Shown here: piece after piece, positions 33,166 through 45,027 of the stretch | Position numbering within the stretch: position 1 is the stretch's first letter | How the letters are laid out: each line of letters begins with the position of its first letter | Source of the DNA: Chalara sp. BL73 | Lineage: Eukaryota > Ascomycota > Leotiomycetes > Helotiales | Assembly: GCA_918026815.1 (NCBI GenBank) | Contig: CAKJVC010000075.1 | Coordinates: 62,001 to 126,000, forward strand | Length of the DNA: 64,000 nt | Direction of reading: 5' to 3' | Position numbers and translations under genes: made by a program | Notes under the pieces: model-generated | What the model was told of the DNA's origin: nothing | Seen by the model: only the letters and a program-made list of their open reading frames with translations | The model's database searches: none

Positions 33166-36100
33166 CCAGGCTAGGAAGTTTGGATTCTTTGCAGCCGTGA
33201 CATGTGGGGGCCGTATTTGCGTATGGTTAAGACATTATTTCCATAGTTAACAGAAACCAATTGATTCCGCGCATTGTAATCTACATTGGTTGCGAAAGGG
33301 GTCCAAGAACTGGGATCGGTAGCACTCTGCTCACCCCCAATATTCACAAACGACTTGTCCGGATGTGTAGTCTGATTGTATCTGCGAAGCGTGATACTTT
33401 TGTCGGGGGGGTTAGTAGATTAGACTAGGCGATTGAGTGCATCATAGGTAACCTCTGCAACATACTTTCCAGCTTCCGGCGGTGTACTCTGCTATAGATC
33501 GATGATGTCTTTGTTGTTGTGCGCAAGTTGCAGTTTGGTGATCAGCAAATTTGACTTGAAATCGTAGCTATTTGTTACCATCCCAGCTTGATCTATGACT
33601 TACCAGATACTCCCACGCAAATTGTGTGTGAGGGGATCTGGGCTGAGCTCACCTATACCGTTTTTTAAACTAGTACGGGCATTCGAGGTGGCTAGCTGCA
33701 TCCACGTCGACTAACCTCTGGCTACCGTCGTACTTTGAACGAAAGCCAAAGCCCCTGCTGTCCCACCTATCTAACCCTTTATTTAGTACATCGTTCAATG
33801 GCCAATTCTCTCCTACGTCCATGTTATTGTGGTGAATTGGGGAACCAACTATGTTGTAGTCGATCTCGGTCATGATTCGATTCAGCGAGTCAGTCAACCC
33901 ACGCTGATTTCCTTTGATATCAAAAGTAGGGCTGGTCGAGATGAGCGTGCCAGAGGCGTTATCATCAATTGCTAATATGAAACAACCAAGAGCGTCGTTG
34001 TGTGATATCCTAAGAGCATTTGAATGCGCGGCACATTTGATTGTGGCTGGATCTTTATCTGCCCCGGCCTGCCCATTGATACGAGGATTGTTGCGTTGTG
34101 TACGTGAATTCAATAGAGCGTAGTAGAGAGTGTATTGGAGCTCGTAGAGCTGTAGGTCAATACAGGTACAAAGGTTGGATTGAGTTCTAAGTACAAAGGG
34201 AAACTATTCCATAATATAAAGCTTCCCATACGTGATAACCACTAGCGGAGAGCTCAAGCGAGCTTCGCCTTAGCCTTCCAGGGCACTGCCTTACATGATA
34301 AGAATCGTACCAAGGAGGAATATATTCGTACCCTGGGAGCTGAAAGAAGGAATGTCTAATATCAGGGCCATACTTTGGATTAGATATAAGCACGGTATCA
34401 TTGGAATCAAATGGTGCTTTAGACCTGGGGCCAAAACTACTTTCTCCACTGCATGGCAGGTCGTCGAGTTGCAACGAATCGCCGCGGCAGATCGTATATG
34501 AAAATTGGTGTCACGCCAACCTTTAGATCATTCTTGAAGTCACGAGTGTAGTCATAAAAGCCTTCGTACCTCTTCACAGGCTTGCCCTTATTATTGAAAA
34601 CGGTCCAGCCACTAACTGTCCAACAGTTGCTAACAAGCGGGCCGTAATCAATCATTGGACCAGCTTTGGTGAGCGTTCTCACCTGTATGGCCCGGCCTAG
34701 CCCATCTGAGTACGAGAACACTATCTGGACATTAGAAGTGTGTCCTGAACTTAAGTCACTGACCTGAGTTTCGTTGGATATGGAGGCAGCATAGATCGGG
34801 ATTGTATTCGAATTGTCTTGGAAAATACCGACCTATGTCGTAGGTGACTCGCCATGTAGCGCCTCCCAGCAGCGCGCCTCTAGCCGCCAGTGTCAGAGAC
34901 TGAAAAAAAATTATATAGTTCGCTTAGGAAAGATCTGCTTCAAAGCTGCTGAGACTGTCGCCTATATTTTCAGTAGTCTTGCCATTATTGCGCTTCTCAC
35001 CACAAGGCCTAGAGCACCGAAAGCTACAGTTGAGCGATTGCCATTCGGTGACGTGACAGTAGGCGCTTGCAGAGCTTGGTAATCTATGACAAAGACAGTA
35101 TAATTTCCCACGAAATTGGTGACCAGCACAGGAAACATTGCATAGGTATCATAAATGAGAGTGGAGGCGTTCTTGAAGGGGCCGATGAAGCTCTGCGGGG
35201 TGAAAAGGCTATTTTGGGCGATGGCAAGCTCTTGCACGGCAGTTGCCATTGCACCTGTGCCGCTCTGCTTCCACCAATGTCCATTGTTATCTACGCCTAC
35301 GTAGCCAGCTTGCTGCTCTCTGATTCCGTCAAGAAATTTGCTTGGATCCGGAAGGAGATTTTGGACTGTTCCACCCGTCTGCGGACGTTGGGATACTCTG
35401 GTTATCGATCCGCTAGTGAAGGCCACGTCGTATACGATTCCGAACAGCGCCTGGGACTAAACCTGACCGAGAGGCAGAATTCCAGTAAGGTTGTGTTTCC
35501 GATACAAGATTCTTGATCTCTCGATAATGCGTTTCTCTGCAGTAAGCCCGCTACCTTGGGACTCGAATGGGATCTCCTGCATTGAGACCAACGCACTCAA
35601 ATTATTCGCCGCAAGTTCATCCAACTTATATCGACTATTGGGTCCATATTCCAATCCCGTTATTCCATTCTGGCATGTTTCAGGTGACATAGGTAGTCTA
35701 TAGTTATTCTTGAAATCTATAATGTTCGTAGAGTCGGATTCGGAGTTGATCACCAAGGTAGTCTCTTGCTTCACTTTGTCGTTTCCACTCAGTGGAGACT
35801 GCCCAGCCTGGCGATCGTAGGAGTATTTGAGGCTCTTTAGAGCATTCCCGAACAAGTCCATCTGGAGTACTAAATCATACTGGATTCGCAGGTCTTATAG
35901 GTTGCGCTCGAGGTGATAAGATATCGGCTAGCGTGGATTTGCAACGTATACCCCGTGAAGATGTGCATCCTAGTAGGGCTGGAGGGCCGTGATACTAAAT
36001 TACTCTCCCGGATGCTATAAGGAACGCCCGTTCTGGGACCTTTATCGTCTGCATATAACCTCTATGCGCAAATTATGTCCTTTGAGAGACCTGAAAGGTT

Positions 36101-37180
36101 TTCGCTTTTGATCGCCGTCGAGTTGGGCAAGAAGCACTGCGTCGCCCAGAAACATAGAATAGAACTCCACCGGACTACCACTCAAGGGGCCTCTGAAGTA
36201 GTCACCAGCAATTTGGCAGCTGATTGTGCCGCCGTTGAGATATACTCCTGTGTGGAACAAGGGCTTCGTGTAGATGAAGGGACATGCCAAGACGAGTCGA
36301 TGTTTGTAGCATCGGCTTTACTCATGGACGCGAAATCACTCGTGCCCCACTGGTCAACTTTAGCAAAGCCACGAAACTCGCGTTTTAATCCATTAAAAAA
36401 CCATGGTGATGGCAAGACCTGTTTGTGAATCGGTTGCGACGGATTCTGTCTATTGTCTCAGGATTCTCGATACACTGTACTGGAAATAGTAGACGCGTGA
36501 GCTATGGGCAGCCATTTTGTTTATTCTGAAGAAAAATCTAGCAGAAGGCGGGTACTGTATACCCGTCTTTAATCCCAAGTTGTTAACAACCCTAGTGACG
36601 AGATGGGGTTTTCGGCTTTGCATGATGTCCACGTAGTGCATCTAGTTTAACCGAGTACCGGGAAGGGCTGAAGACCAGACCAAACAGGTAGTACCGGTTC
36701 CAAAAGGTCTAAAGTATTAACGACAGAAAAGTCATCAAAAGGAAATGAGCTAAGGCGCTTCCGTGAAGCGAATCCATTACCGGGTTGATTTAGGTAAATG
36801 TCTACGCCTGACTTTCCAAAGTATAGTATATCAGTTGTCCCAGAGCCACCAACGTCGGCCTTCGCCTTTGGTAGAATATGTCGCTATTATCGAACCATGA
36901 TGCGCTATCCATACTTATCAAAGCACCGAAGCGGCCATAACCGTTGGCACTCGGGGAGGGATACCAGGTGTAAATCTGATCGTCCAAAATCAAGAAGTCT
37001 GCCAGCCATCGCCTGTAAGATCAACCATTTTCAAATTTTGCATTTGATTTCAACATTAGGGAATATCGTGAAGGTCCGCAGTGAGGTCCAGTCGCCCTCC
37101 TCCGTCCGCTCAAAATAGCCCCAGGTGCCACCATCGACCACAACTGGGTGCGATTGAAACGGCGCCCATTAGCGCCAACA
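33165..37180 (-). pseudogene. Relic of bacterial-type Tc-toxin B/C (SpvB-RHS) protein gene
   Basis: About 4 kb of minus-strand DNA can be read, in scattered frames, as the middle and C-terminal parts of an insecticidal Tc-complex B-C fusion (TcdB/TccC-like). FG-GAP/SpvB-like pieces lie at 36640-37150, including a VNTLDLFGTGTTCLVWSS segment. A Tc B-type region (DLFGNALKSLKYSYDRQ) lies near 35820-35860. The YSDGLGRAIQ to NNKGKPV block lies at 34600-34720. RHS/YD repeats such as VTYDALNRLV lie at 33170-33560. Many stops and frame changes interrupt it throughout, and the N-terminal SpvB domain is missing: similarity ends near 37180, where AT-rich DNA begins. The C-terminal effector part is not recognisable. 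In bacteria these proteins form a shell that delivers a toxic domain. Here nothing functional can be made. A bacterial origin is inferred from the family. Confidence 0.8.
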
Positions 37181-38833
37181 CACCAAAAATTATGACATGC
37201 CGCTTTTATTTCGCTGGCGCGGAACTTAGTGGAAATTATGTGTTGCGATTTGTGCAACGTTACAACACAACATTTACGTTAAATAACAACCAAAAAAAAT
37301 TCAAACTTGTTTTATTTAAATCTGATAAATTGTCACGATCACGATCCTATGAGCCTGTTGGGGCGTAGTACAGGTGCTTCAATACGAGAATACTAAACCA
37401 AGGGGGAAAGGTGGTGCTGTGGCATCCCTAATATAAAAAGACCATGACCACAGTGACCACCATAGGCGAGCTGGTTATGCGAGCCAATGAGCGTCTCCAT
37501 AGCTGGTGCGATATTGAGGACCGTGACATAAATCTAGTTAAAAACAAATTGTTTTAATATATATTTATATATGTTTTGTAGCAAGATTTGTTTAAAAAAG
37601 AAAATACTTATATTAAACAAAATCGGGCTTAGTGTATTTCGCTTAGTGCACCAGCAAAGCAAAATTCTGAAAGTAGAAAAGCGTATTTGTGAGTTTCGCT
37701 TAACTACCTCAATAAAGGGAACATATGGGTACGCTAATGGGTGCCGTTTCAACCGCAACCCACAGCTAGATCCACATTTCCAGCTTGTGGGTGCCTAATT
37801 TGCATAGAATCATCGTGGTAAATGAGGATATCGGCTTAGAATACAAAGAGGACCAGCATGGACTAAAGGACAGAGTTACCTAAAAGATGGTCTGATACAG
37901 CAATAAAGAGCAGGAGCGAGGAGACGCATTTAGGTGCGAGGTGAAGTCGTGTTTAAAAAGAACGGCATATTTCGGCACGTATTTCCATCGATGTCAGAGG
38001 GAAGTGATGAGGATCAACTTTACCTAGGATGATAAATGGAACAAGTATGTTCTCGTCAATCAAAGTCAAGTCAGGTTAGGTGGCAAATATATCCGACTGT
38101 TATAAAACGCCCTCACTCCATTGGGCTGGATTTCTCCGAGACGACTGAGTGAAGTAAGGATAGTTTGGTCGCATACATAATAAGTAAACATAAGCCTATC
38201 TGAGCTTATGATTTTTATTTTATGGATTAGCGACTTCTTCGACACATACATTCTGCTGTGTCTCTTCTCCTTAGGCAGAAATTCATGATGGGCACGTGAT
38301 GTGGCTCCACCGTATCCTCGTGACGTTTTGTTCGCCTCGACAGAAGCTAATGTATCTTATCAATCAGCCTAGCCAGGGTATTATACACGGCTATACTGGA
38401 CGCGCACATGACCGGAAATGCGCAAATTGGATCTAGGGATCGGGTAAGAAACCACCCACTGGCGCTGCCCTATACACCAGGTTCTTCCCAGCGGCGCTTG
38501 CTTCACAGCCGGTGTGATTGGGTCCGCTCCGCTTCTCCTTATATACCTGTGACTACCGACTGGAGCGCATATTCCCCTTCAACTCCTCGACCTAATTCTC
38601 CACGTATCGCGGACTCTTCTATCTAGAAGCATCGAGAAAGAAAAGGAAGACCTTTCGGATGAAAGAATCTGCCAAGCGAGGAAGATATGGGTAAACCGAG
38701 GATTTGTTCTATTTCAGTGCACGGATAGCCATGCCTTTGACTTATATAAGTCTTCTGTTGTCTAATTCGTATCGTTCAGCGCTACGCCTCTTCCTCTCCA
38801 TCTGAGTAATTCTAATGAGTTAAACGCATTACA
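37181..38833. other. Intergenic region with AT-rich segment
   Basis: Bases 37196-37700 are AT-rich and may be repeat-derived; no element ends were found. From about 38280 the base composition becomes gene-like, and the GH62 promoter begins. A GGCTAG (minus strand, 38369-38374) matches the xylanolytic regulator site GGCTAR, which is expected by chance about once per kilobase. Confidence 0.4.
38743..38750 (+). promoter_or_regulatory. TATA box of the GH62 gene
   Basis: TATATAAG lies about 90 bases upstream of the start codon, a normal distance for a strongly inducible fungal enzyme gene. Confidence 0.5.
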
Positions 38834-40003
38834 ATGAGACTCACAAACACTAACGGCAATGTCCTCGCGTTGCTTGCGTCTGCTTCAGTAGTGGGAGCGC
38901 AGACATGCAGTCTTCCGTCTTCATACCGCTGGGTATCGACTGGCGTGCTCGCAGAACCAAAGTCAGGATGGGCCTCCCTCAAAGACTTTAGCAGCACTGT
39001 TTATCAGGGCAAACATCTCGTCTATGCTTCGAATAACGCTAATGGAAATTATGGCTCCATGAACTTCGCCCTCTTCTCCGAGTGGTCCCAAATGGGCTCT
39101 GCCAGCCAGAATGCCATGACCCAAGGCACGGTGGCGCCCACCATCTTCTACTTTCAGCCCAAGGATACCTGGGTGCTCGCATATCAGTGGGGTGCAACCG
39201 CATTTTCCTATAAGACTTCCAAAGATCCCACCAACGCGAATGGGTGGTCATCCGCGCAGCCGCTCTTCTCCGGAAGTATCTCCGGCTCTGGCACCGGCCC
39301 GATTGACCAGACACTTATCGGCGACGACAAGAACATGTATTTGTTCTTCGCTGGCGACAATGGCAAGATCTACCGGGCTAGTATGCCCCTTGGAAACTTC
39401 CCCGGCAATTTTGGCAGCTCTTACCAGACAATTATGAGCGACACACAAGCCAACTTGTTCGAAGCAGTCCAAGTCTACACGGTCCAAGGTGCCACGGGCA
39501 ACCAGAAATACCTCATGATCGTCGAGGCCATGGGTGCACAGGGACGTTATTTTCGATCATTCACAGCCAGCAGTCTGGATGGATCATGGACACCGCAAGC
39601 TGCTACTGAAAGCAACCCCTTCGCCGGCAAGGCTAACAGCGGCGCGACTTGGACCAACGACATCAGCCATGGTGATCTGGTTCGCCCCAACCCCGACCAG
39701 ACCATGACCATTGATCCATGTAATTTGCAACTACTTTACCAGGGACGCAATCCTAACTCCGGCGGCAGTTATAACCTCTTGCCATACCGACCCGGGGTAC
39801 TGACATTGCAAAACCCTATTCGGAACGACGGTAATAGCGGGACGTCACAAGCGCCATCACCATCACCTTCGTCGGCGCCGCCTACCGGTTGCACGACGGC
39901 ACGCTATGGCCAATGTGGCGGCAGTGGCTTCACGGGCTGTACAACTTGTGCGTCGGGCTCGCAATGTACTTTCTCCAGCGAGTGGTACTCGCAGTGTCTG
40001 TAG
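38834..40003 (+). CDS. GH62 alpha-L-arabinofuranosidase with C-terminal CBM1
   Basis: This single-exon gene encodes 389 residues. A secretion signal (about 1-22, cleaved after VVGA or nearby) is followed by a GH62 five-bladed propeller (about 25-330). The opening [20 protein letters not shown] is typical. The catalytic base Asp lies in [10 protein letters not shown], the second Asp in [11 protein letters not shown], and the acid Glu in [11 protein letters not shown] Ser/Pro-rich linker ([13 protein letters not shown]) joins the propeller to a CBM1 of about 36 residues with four cysteines and the aromatic face (RYGQCGG, EWYSQCL). The enzyme should remove arabinose side chains from arabinoxylan outside the cell while anchored to cellulose. 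All key residues are present. It is one of three arabinose- or xylose-related glycosidases in the window. Confidence 0.96.
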   Translation: MRLTNTNGNVLALLASASVVGAQTCSLPSSYRWVSTGVLAEPKSGWASLKDFSSTVYQGKHLVYASNNANGNYGSMNFALFSEWSQMGSASQNAMTQGTVAPTIFYFQPKDTWVLAYQWGATAFSYKTSKDPTNANGWSSAQPLFSGSISGSGTGPIDQTLIGDDKNMYLFFAGDNGKIYRASMPLGNFPGNFGSSYQTIMSDTQANLFEAVQVYTVQGATGNQKYLMIVEAMGAQGRYFRSFTASSLDGSWTPQAATESNPFAGKANSGATWTNDISHGDLVRPNPDQTMTIDPCNLQLLYQGRNPNSGGSYNLLPYRPGVLTLQNPIRNDGNSGTSQAPSPSPSSAPPTGCTTARYGQCGGSGFTGCTTCASGSQCTFSSEWYSQCL

Positions 40004-42601
40004 AGGGCTGGGATTGAGGGATCACCAATCGCGTTCTCTATTATATTACATACTTGTATTGCCAGCTTCCAATATGCTATCTAACTATTGATTTTTGCTG
40101 CTGCTCATTGACCTGTGCACTAAGCTTTTCAGCCTCCAACCTCTGATCCTAAGGTGTCTTCTTTGTGTACGGCCTCTCCTCAAGAGTTATGATTTTCGAA
40201 CATGATAGAGCGTTTCAGATGAAAGTGGGTTTGCAGCACTTTTATCCTCGCACATTCTTCGATGTGTATAAAGAATTGGAATATTGTTCAAGCACAAAAC
40301 CTGACTCTATCAAATCATTCGATATACCTGCCTGCTGCTCGCGGAATTTTGGCGAAAGCGAGATCCGATCTCGGCGTTATTTTCTGCATTACAGCGACAC
40401 CGAGCGTAGACAGGGTACAGGCGGGCAAGGCATATATCGAGGAACTCAGGCATTGTCGATTCTCCTGTTCTTCTTCCGAATGATTGTCTTTCTTCTTTGT
40501 CGAGTCGCTAGCCATCATGGAGGCGCCGCACTTCTCCACCGAATCGTTGCTCCTCTGCTTGGCGCTTTCCTGATGACTCATAGCGTCATTTCTCTTCTTG
40601 CTCGCGGCGTAATACTAGATAAACGCCCTATGAACTTGTGTGCATAGTTTTTTGACCTAGTATATAACCCCTAACTTCTGCTTCCTTTTTGGTAGACTGA
40701 TCTAGTACGGATCGTAGACCAGGTGGTCCCAATAGTCTATGCAAAGTCTCCAGACCACCCCATACTGTAGTTCTTCTTTTTCTGATATCTTACTATCGAA
40801 ATATCACCTCGGATCGGTATGAGAAGCGCAGTATTATCCAGTCTCTCCTATCAGCTCTTATTACCGCCCGGGCTGTGTTCAATAATCAAGACCATCTATA
40901 TTCGGGATCCAAAGCAAATCCAACGGATGTGTGGTGCATGTCAGCCGTATTAATGTAAGCGTGATGCTAGCACGGTGGAAGAGGAGAAGGGGAAGTGAGG
41001 ACTACGACGATGGTGATAACAATGCTGATAATGACGAGCTAGTCAGAATCCTATTGTCGAGTACGGGTCCTCAATGCTGGATCTGCTCTACAGCTGAGCG
41101 AAATCACCTTGGAATGGTTTTAGTGAATCTAGGTCCCCATCTCATCTCATCATACTGAGCATCTCAATATAGTTGGCACTTGGGCTCCTACGTTCTAGCG
41201 AGTTTGTTGGGTAAATATGTGTACTTACCCCTACCAAAGTCGCAAGGGCTAGGGTTAGTACTGCATAATGCGTTATGTTGTCACCCCGCCAGAGATGTCT
41301 TAGGCGTCACTAGATCCTGAAGTCTCCAGATCTCGTCCTGGAGAGGCATCTGCCAAGAAAACGATGTTAAAGAGTAGGTGACGTACTCGGCCGCAATTAA
41401 AGCCATCTCCGAAGCCTAAAACTTAAGATCGAAGATTCTGCAGGGAGAACCGTGGTTCAGAGACCTATCATTCAGAGGAGATCAGTTCCTCAAGCACCAG
41501 CGATCCTCAGATTCTTGGCAATCTTTTCTTAGTAGATTGCGAAATTGCGTATTCTTGTGCTGAACAAACTGCACCGTACCCTTCGGGAATATACAGCTGG
41601 AGAAAGCCAAATCCAAGGAGTGGTCGATCTTATCCGATTGAGCTATGACAACAACAATACCCAAGATAATGAAGCTGATCAGGACACAAATAATTTCAAG
41701 AAAAATAGCTATACACTTTGCCGTATGTGTATTCGAGAATATGGTAATAGATAATGGCTTTCTGGTGCCGATATAGGGAAGGGGACCTTGGGCAAGAGAC
41801 CTTACAACGGCCTGAAAAAATTTATGTCATGTATTTGCATGTTAACAGCAGTGACTATTCCCGCGTCTTATTTTTGGATTGCCGCGAGCAAGACAGTCAC
41901 AGTAAGTATACGTCCAGCAGCACCTTTCGTCCGAACTGGCCTGAATCGTGGGATATCAGCCTGCCGAAGTTGAGGGTTAGTCTGCTTCTCTTCTCATCAA
42001 GATTTAGGTCGTTTCAAAAGGCTCGCACGGTTAAATATGCAAAACTCTTTAGAATCTGTTGAATAGCCCCTCACCTTCTTTGGTTTTAATTTAGCTATTT
42101 GGGTTCTGGATACTGTTGCTTAAGTAAAGGTTAGTGCGTGAGTTATTAAGAATTTCTAATCAAGATACTTATATAGACCTCCAACACGACCTTTCTGGGC
42201 CAGAGACGTGGTCACTATCCCCCAACAGACTATCACTTCGTCTGCACATGTACTGGCTATTCTACGGAAAGAGATTCGAGAGACCAATAAGGTCAGGTAT
42301 AAATTTGCTTCAATTCACCGATTCTTGCGGATTACATAGGTATCCTTAAAATTCGATCTTACCATGAGCCGCAAGCCCGGTATCTGAGATTGTGGATGCC
42401 AGCTCACCGCTGGAACTGGTGCTGTCAGGCAGAAGGCCGTAAATGGAGAGATCAAGCTCGACCTCCGGTAACGGTATAAAAGATGGTAGATTCGTACCTT
42501 ATATCTGTTACTCTTAGACTTCTTTGATTTTCTATTTACTTCTATTCTCCGCTGAAATACTGTTTAGCCATGTGGAAGATGTCTCTTGAGGCTCAATGCC
42601 A
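40004..42601. other. Intergenic region, 2.6 kb
   Basis: No coding region could be supported. The frame at 40165-40647 is open for 160 codons but its translation is irregular and the overlapping minus-strand frame is equally plausible. The region may hold decayed DNA, but no relic was recognised. Confidence 0.4.
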
Positions 42602-45027
42602 TCACTCAAACTTGGCAATAGGAAATTGGGCAACGTGAAGTTTTGCCGCTCCAAACGGTATCAGCTTCAGCGTCGCCTTAACGCTTCTATCCACGATTGG
42701 ATCTACCGGCGGCAGTGCGGCAGTGCCGAGGGTCTCTGGCCAGTCAATAGGATATGCATCTACTTCCAGACGTATAGGCGATCCACCTCTCGTAAATAGC
42801 GGGTTAGCTAACTTTGTATTTTTTTGGCAGTCCTCAGAGACTTTGAGCGTCGACGGATCAATAGCATATCGCCATTCTGAAGTTGGTTCGAGAACGTAGT
42901 CTTTCGAATGGGGGTTGACTTCCGAGTCATCCAGAGGAGTGCGGTCCGTCCAGTTAAGAGGCTGATGAGGTGTAGACAAGTATTCAATGTCAGCGGCGTA
43001 GAGTAGAGGGCCTCGATATACTCCGATTGTTTGGTTGCGCGTAACGGTGGTTATCTCCATAGGAAGTTGAACTGAGAGAGATGTTTGACCTTTCTTAACA
43101 AAGAGGCGATGGAGTCCGTTGCTAATAGTGAAGTTTTTAGCTCCATCGCCAGCAAGATGCACCTTAGCTTTCTGCTTGACTGTCCACTCTGGAATTCTAA
43201 CATAAAAGTTGAAGTCGGTTTCAGAGTTGATTTTATAACGAAGTTCGTCAGAGAAAGGGTAATTGGTGTCGCAGATGACTGTCGATAAATATTAGTCTCG
43301 TCCAGAAGGATAATGTTGCAGGTTACACATACTTGTCACTGCTTTACCTTTCACATCTGTTTTTACAGACGTTGGTCCAAGCAACATATGAACAAGGCCG
43401 TCGTCGCCTTTCTTCACATATGAGGATGCCACGTACTTTGGGTATCCCTGCGGATGGTTTACAGTACAACAGGGCTAGCGTATGTCAGTGCTGAGATACA
43501 AATCGCAGACACCCTCTACTCACAAAATTCGGCTCAAGCCCATAAGTGTTTGCATATGTAACGACATTAAAAAAAGGGTTCGCCGTAAGGTTTTTGGACC
43601 AAGGCTCGTTGGTTTGCGTCACATATTGATGTGCCCACCCTAAGCTCAAGTCAGCTCTGTTACCCATATGAGATGAGGACTTTGTCGCCTACAATCCGGG
43701 CTCATTGCTGCGGGAAGAGCATTGAAAGCAGCAAGTTCTACTCTATCGGCAAACTTGTTTTCACCGTAGAATCGGTAGAGATACGCGTAAGAGAACATAG
43801 ACTCCACAGCCATGCAGAGTTCCGACCTGCAGACAGTTATCAGTGCTTTATTCCTAGGAATGTGCGTTGAGCTTACCCTCTTTGAGGGCTAAGGCCCCCA
43901 AGATGCTCATCAGCAATTATAGAACCCGAGAGGGAGGTCTGATATTCAAGGGTCATGTTTACCGCATCATACGTCTGCTGGATTAGGCTAGAGTTCTTGT
44001 TCCAGCGGTACAAAACCGTTGGATATCGGAGACCTTGTCATGTAAGCAAACACCAGTCAAGAGCTGAAACAAGAGTCACCAGGACCATCATTACCTTCAG
44101 CAAGATTGACGCCATGAGTAAAGCCACTGGTCTTGAATGTTCCTGTGCCCAACTTCGGGAAGACGCCGTTAACAAAGAAAGTCGTCCAGTCGCGACCACC
44201 CTTGCGACCCCCTTCGAACATAAGTTCAATAGTCTCCCATATAGCTTCTTCATTATCTCGAGGGTGATTTTCATAGAGCCACATAAGGGATATTGGAAGC
44301 TCATGTGTTCGGGAAACGCCAAATCCGTACGGATCAAACTTGTCGCCTTTGTCGCGATTTTGTAACAAGCCCGTGAAGCCGTCTTTCAGCATTGAGTGCA
44401 CTAAAGCGACAAATTTGTGCATGGCATCAACAATGCGGTCGGTTTGAGTTGGGTCTGCCTCAGCGTATTGCTATTTTGTCAGCAAATTAGAGTGAGAATA
44501 AGGTTTCTATACCAACCACAAGGCCAAAACAGAGAAGGCTTCGGGCCCAAATACCACGTGTTTGCCTTGTATTTTCAGGGCCCAGCCAGCCATCTTCAGC
44601 TTGATTCTTTAGAGTATAATCTAGGAACTCTCTTGCTTGAGTCTTTAATCGCTGGTCATCGAGTACCCAGGCTAACGGGACGATATAGTTGAACCAGTAG
44701 GGAGCTGATTCATGAAGCTCACTGTACTCGAAGTCTCCTCCCAACCAGGTCGATCGAGCAACGTATCTGTAAAAGTCGTACAAATGTCCCCCTAATCCAT
44801 CAGCTGACAACTGGATCTGGTCACGAAGCCACCCGGAGGGAGTTATCGATCCTAGGGGCAGGCTGCCGTACTTGAACGGCACCAGAGCTGTCACTGTTAA
44901 TGATTACTCTGTATGGATGCGTCAAGCTAAACGTACTTTTGACGTCTTGATCAGTTGCATTTGACCCAGCGACTTGGTTGACCATAGCTAAGTTTAGTAA
45001 AAGCAAGACACAGAGTAGATTTTTCAT
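42602..45027 (-). CDS. GH127-like secreted beta-L-arabinofuranosidase (DUF1680 family)
   Basis: Eight exons give 689 residues: 45027-44937, 44893-44517, 44470-44095, 44033-43877, 43826-43693, 43639-43524, 43474-43333 and 43278-42602. A signal peptide (MKNLLCVLLLLNLAMVNQVAG) indicates secretion. The first two thirds form the six-hairpin barrel of the DUF1680/GH127 family: PLGSITPSGWLRDQIQLSADG, NYIVPLAWVLDD and TGTFKTSGFTHGVNLAEG. The metal-site residues expected by comparison with the Bifidobacterium enzyme HypBA1 are visible as E336-L-C338 and P-C419-C420, where C419 would be the nucleophile. The C-terminal third is beta-rich. By family, it releases beta-linked L-arabinofuranose. Fungal members can have other specificities (GH146 and related families), so substrate is uncertain. 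Confidence 0.88.

Noticed and set aside
40165..40647. 160-codon plus-strand frame after the GH62 gene as a gene
   Set aside because: No recognisable domain, cysteine-scattered composition, and an overlapping opposite frame of similar quality.
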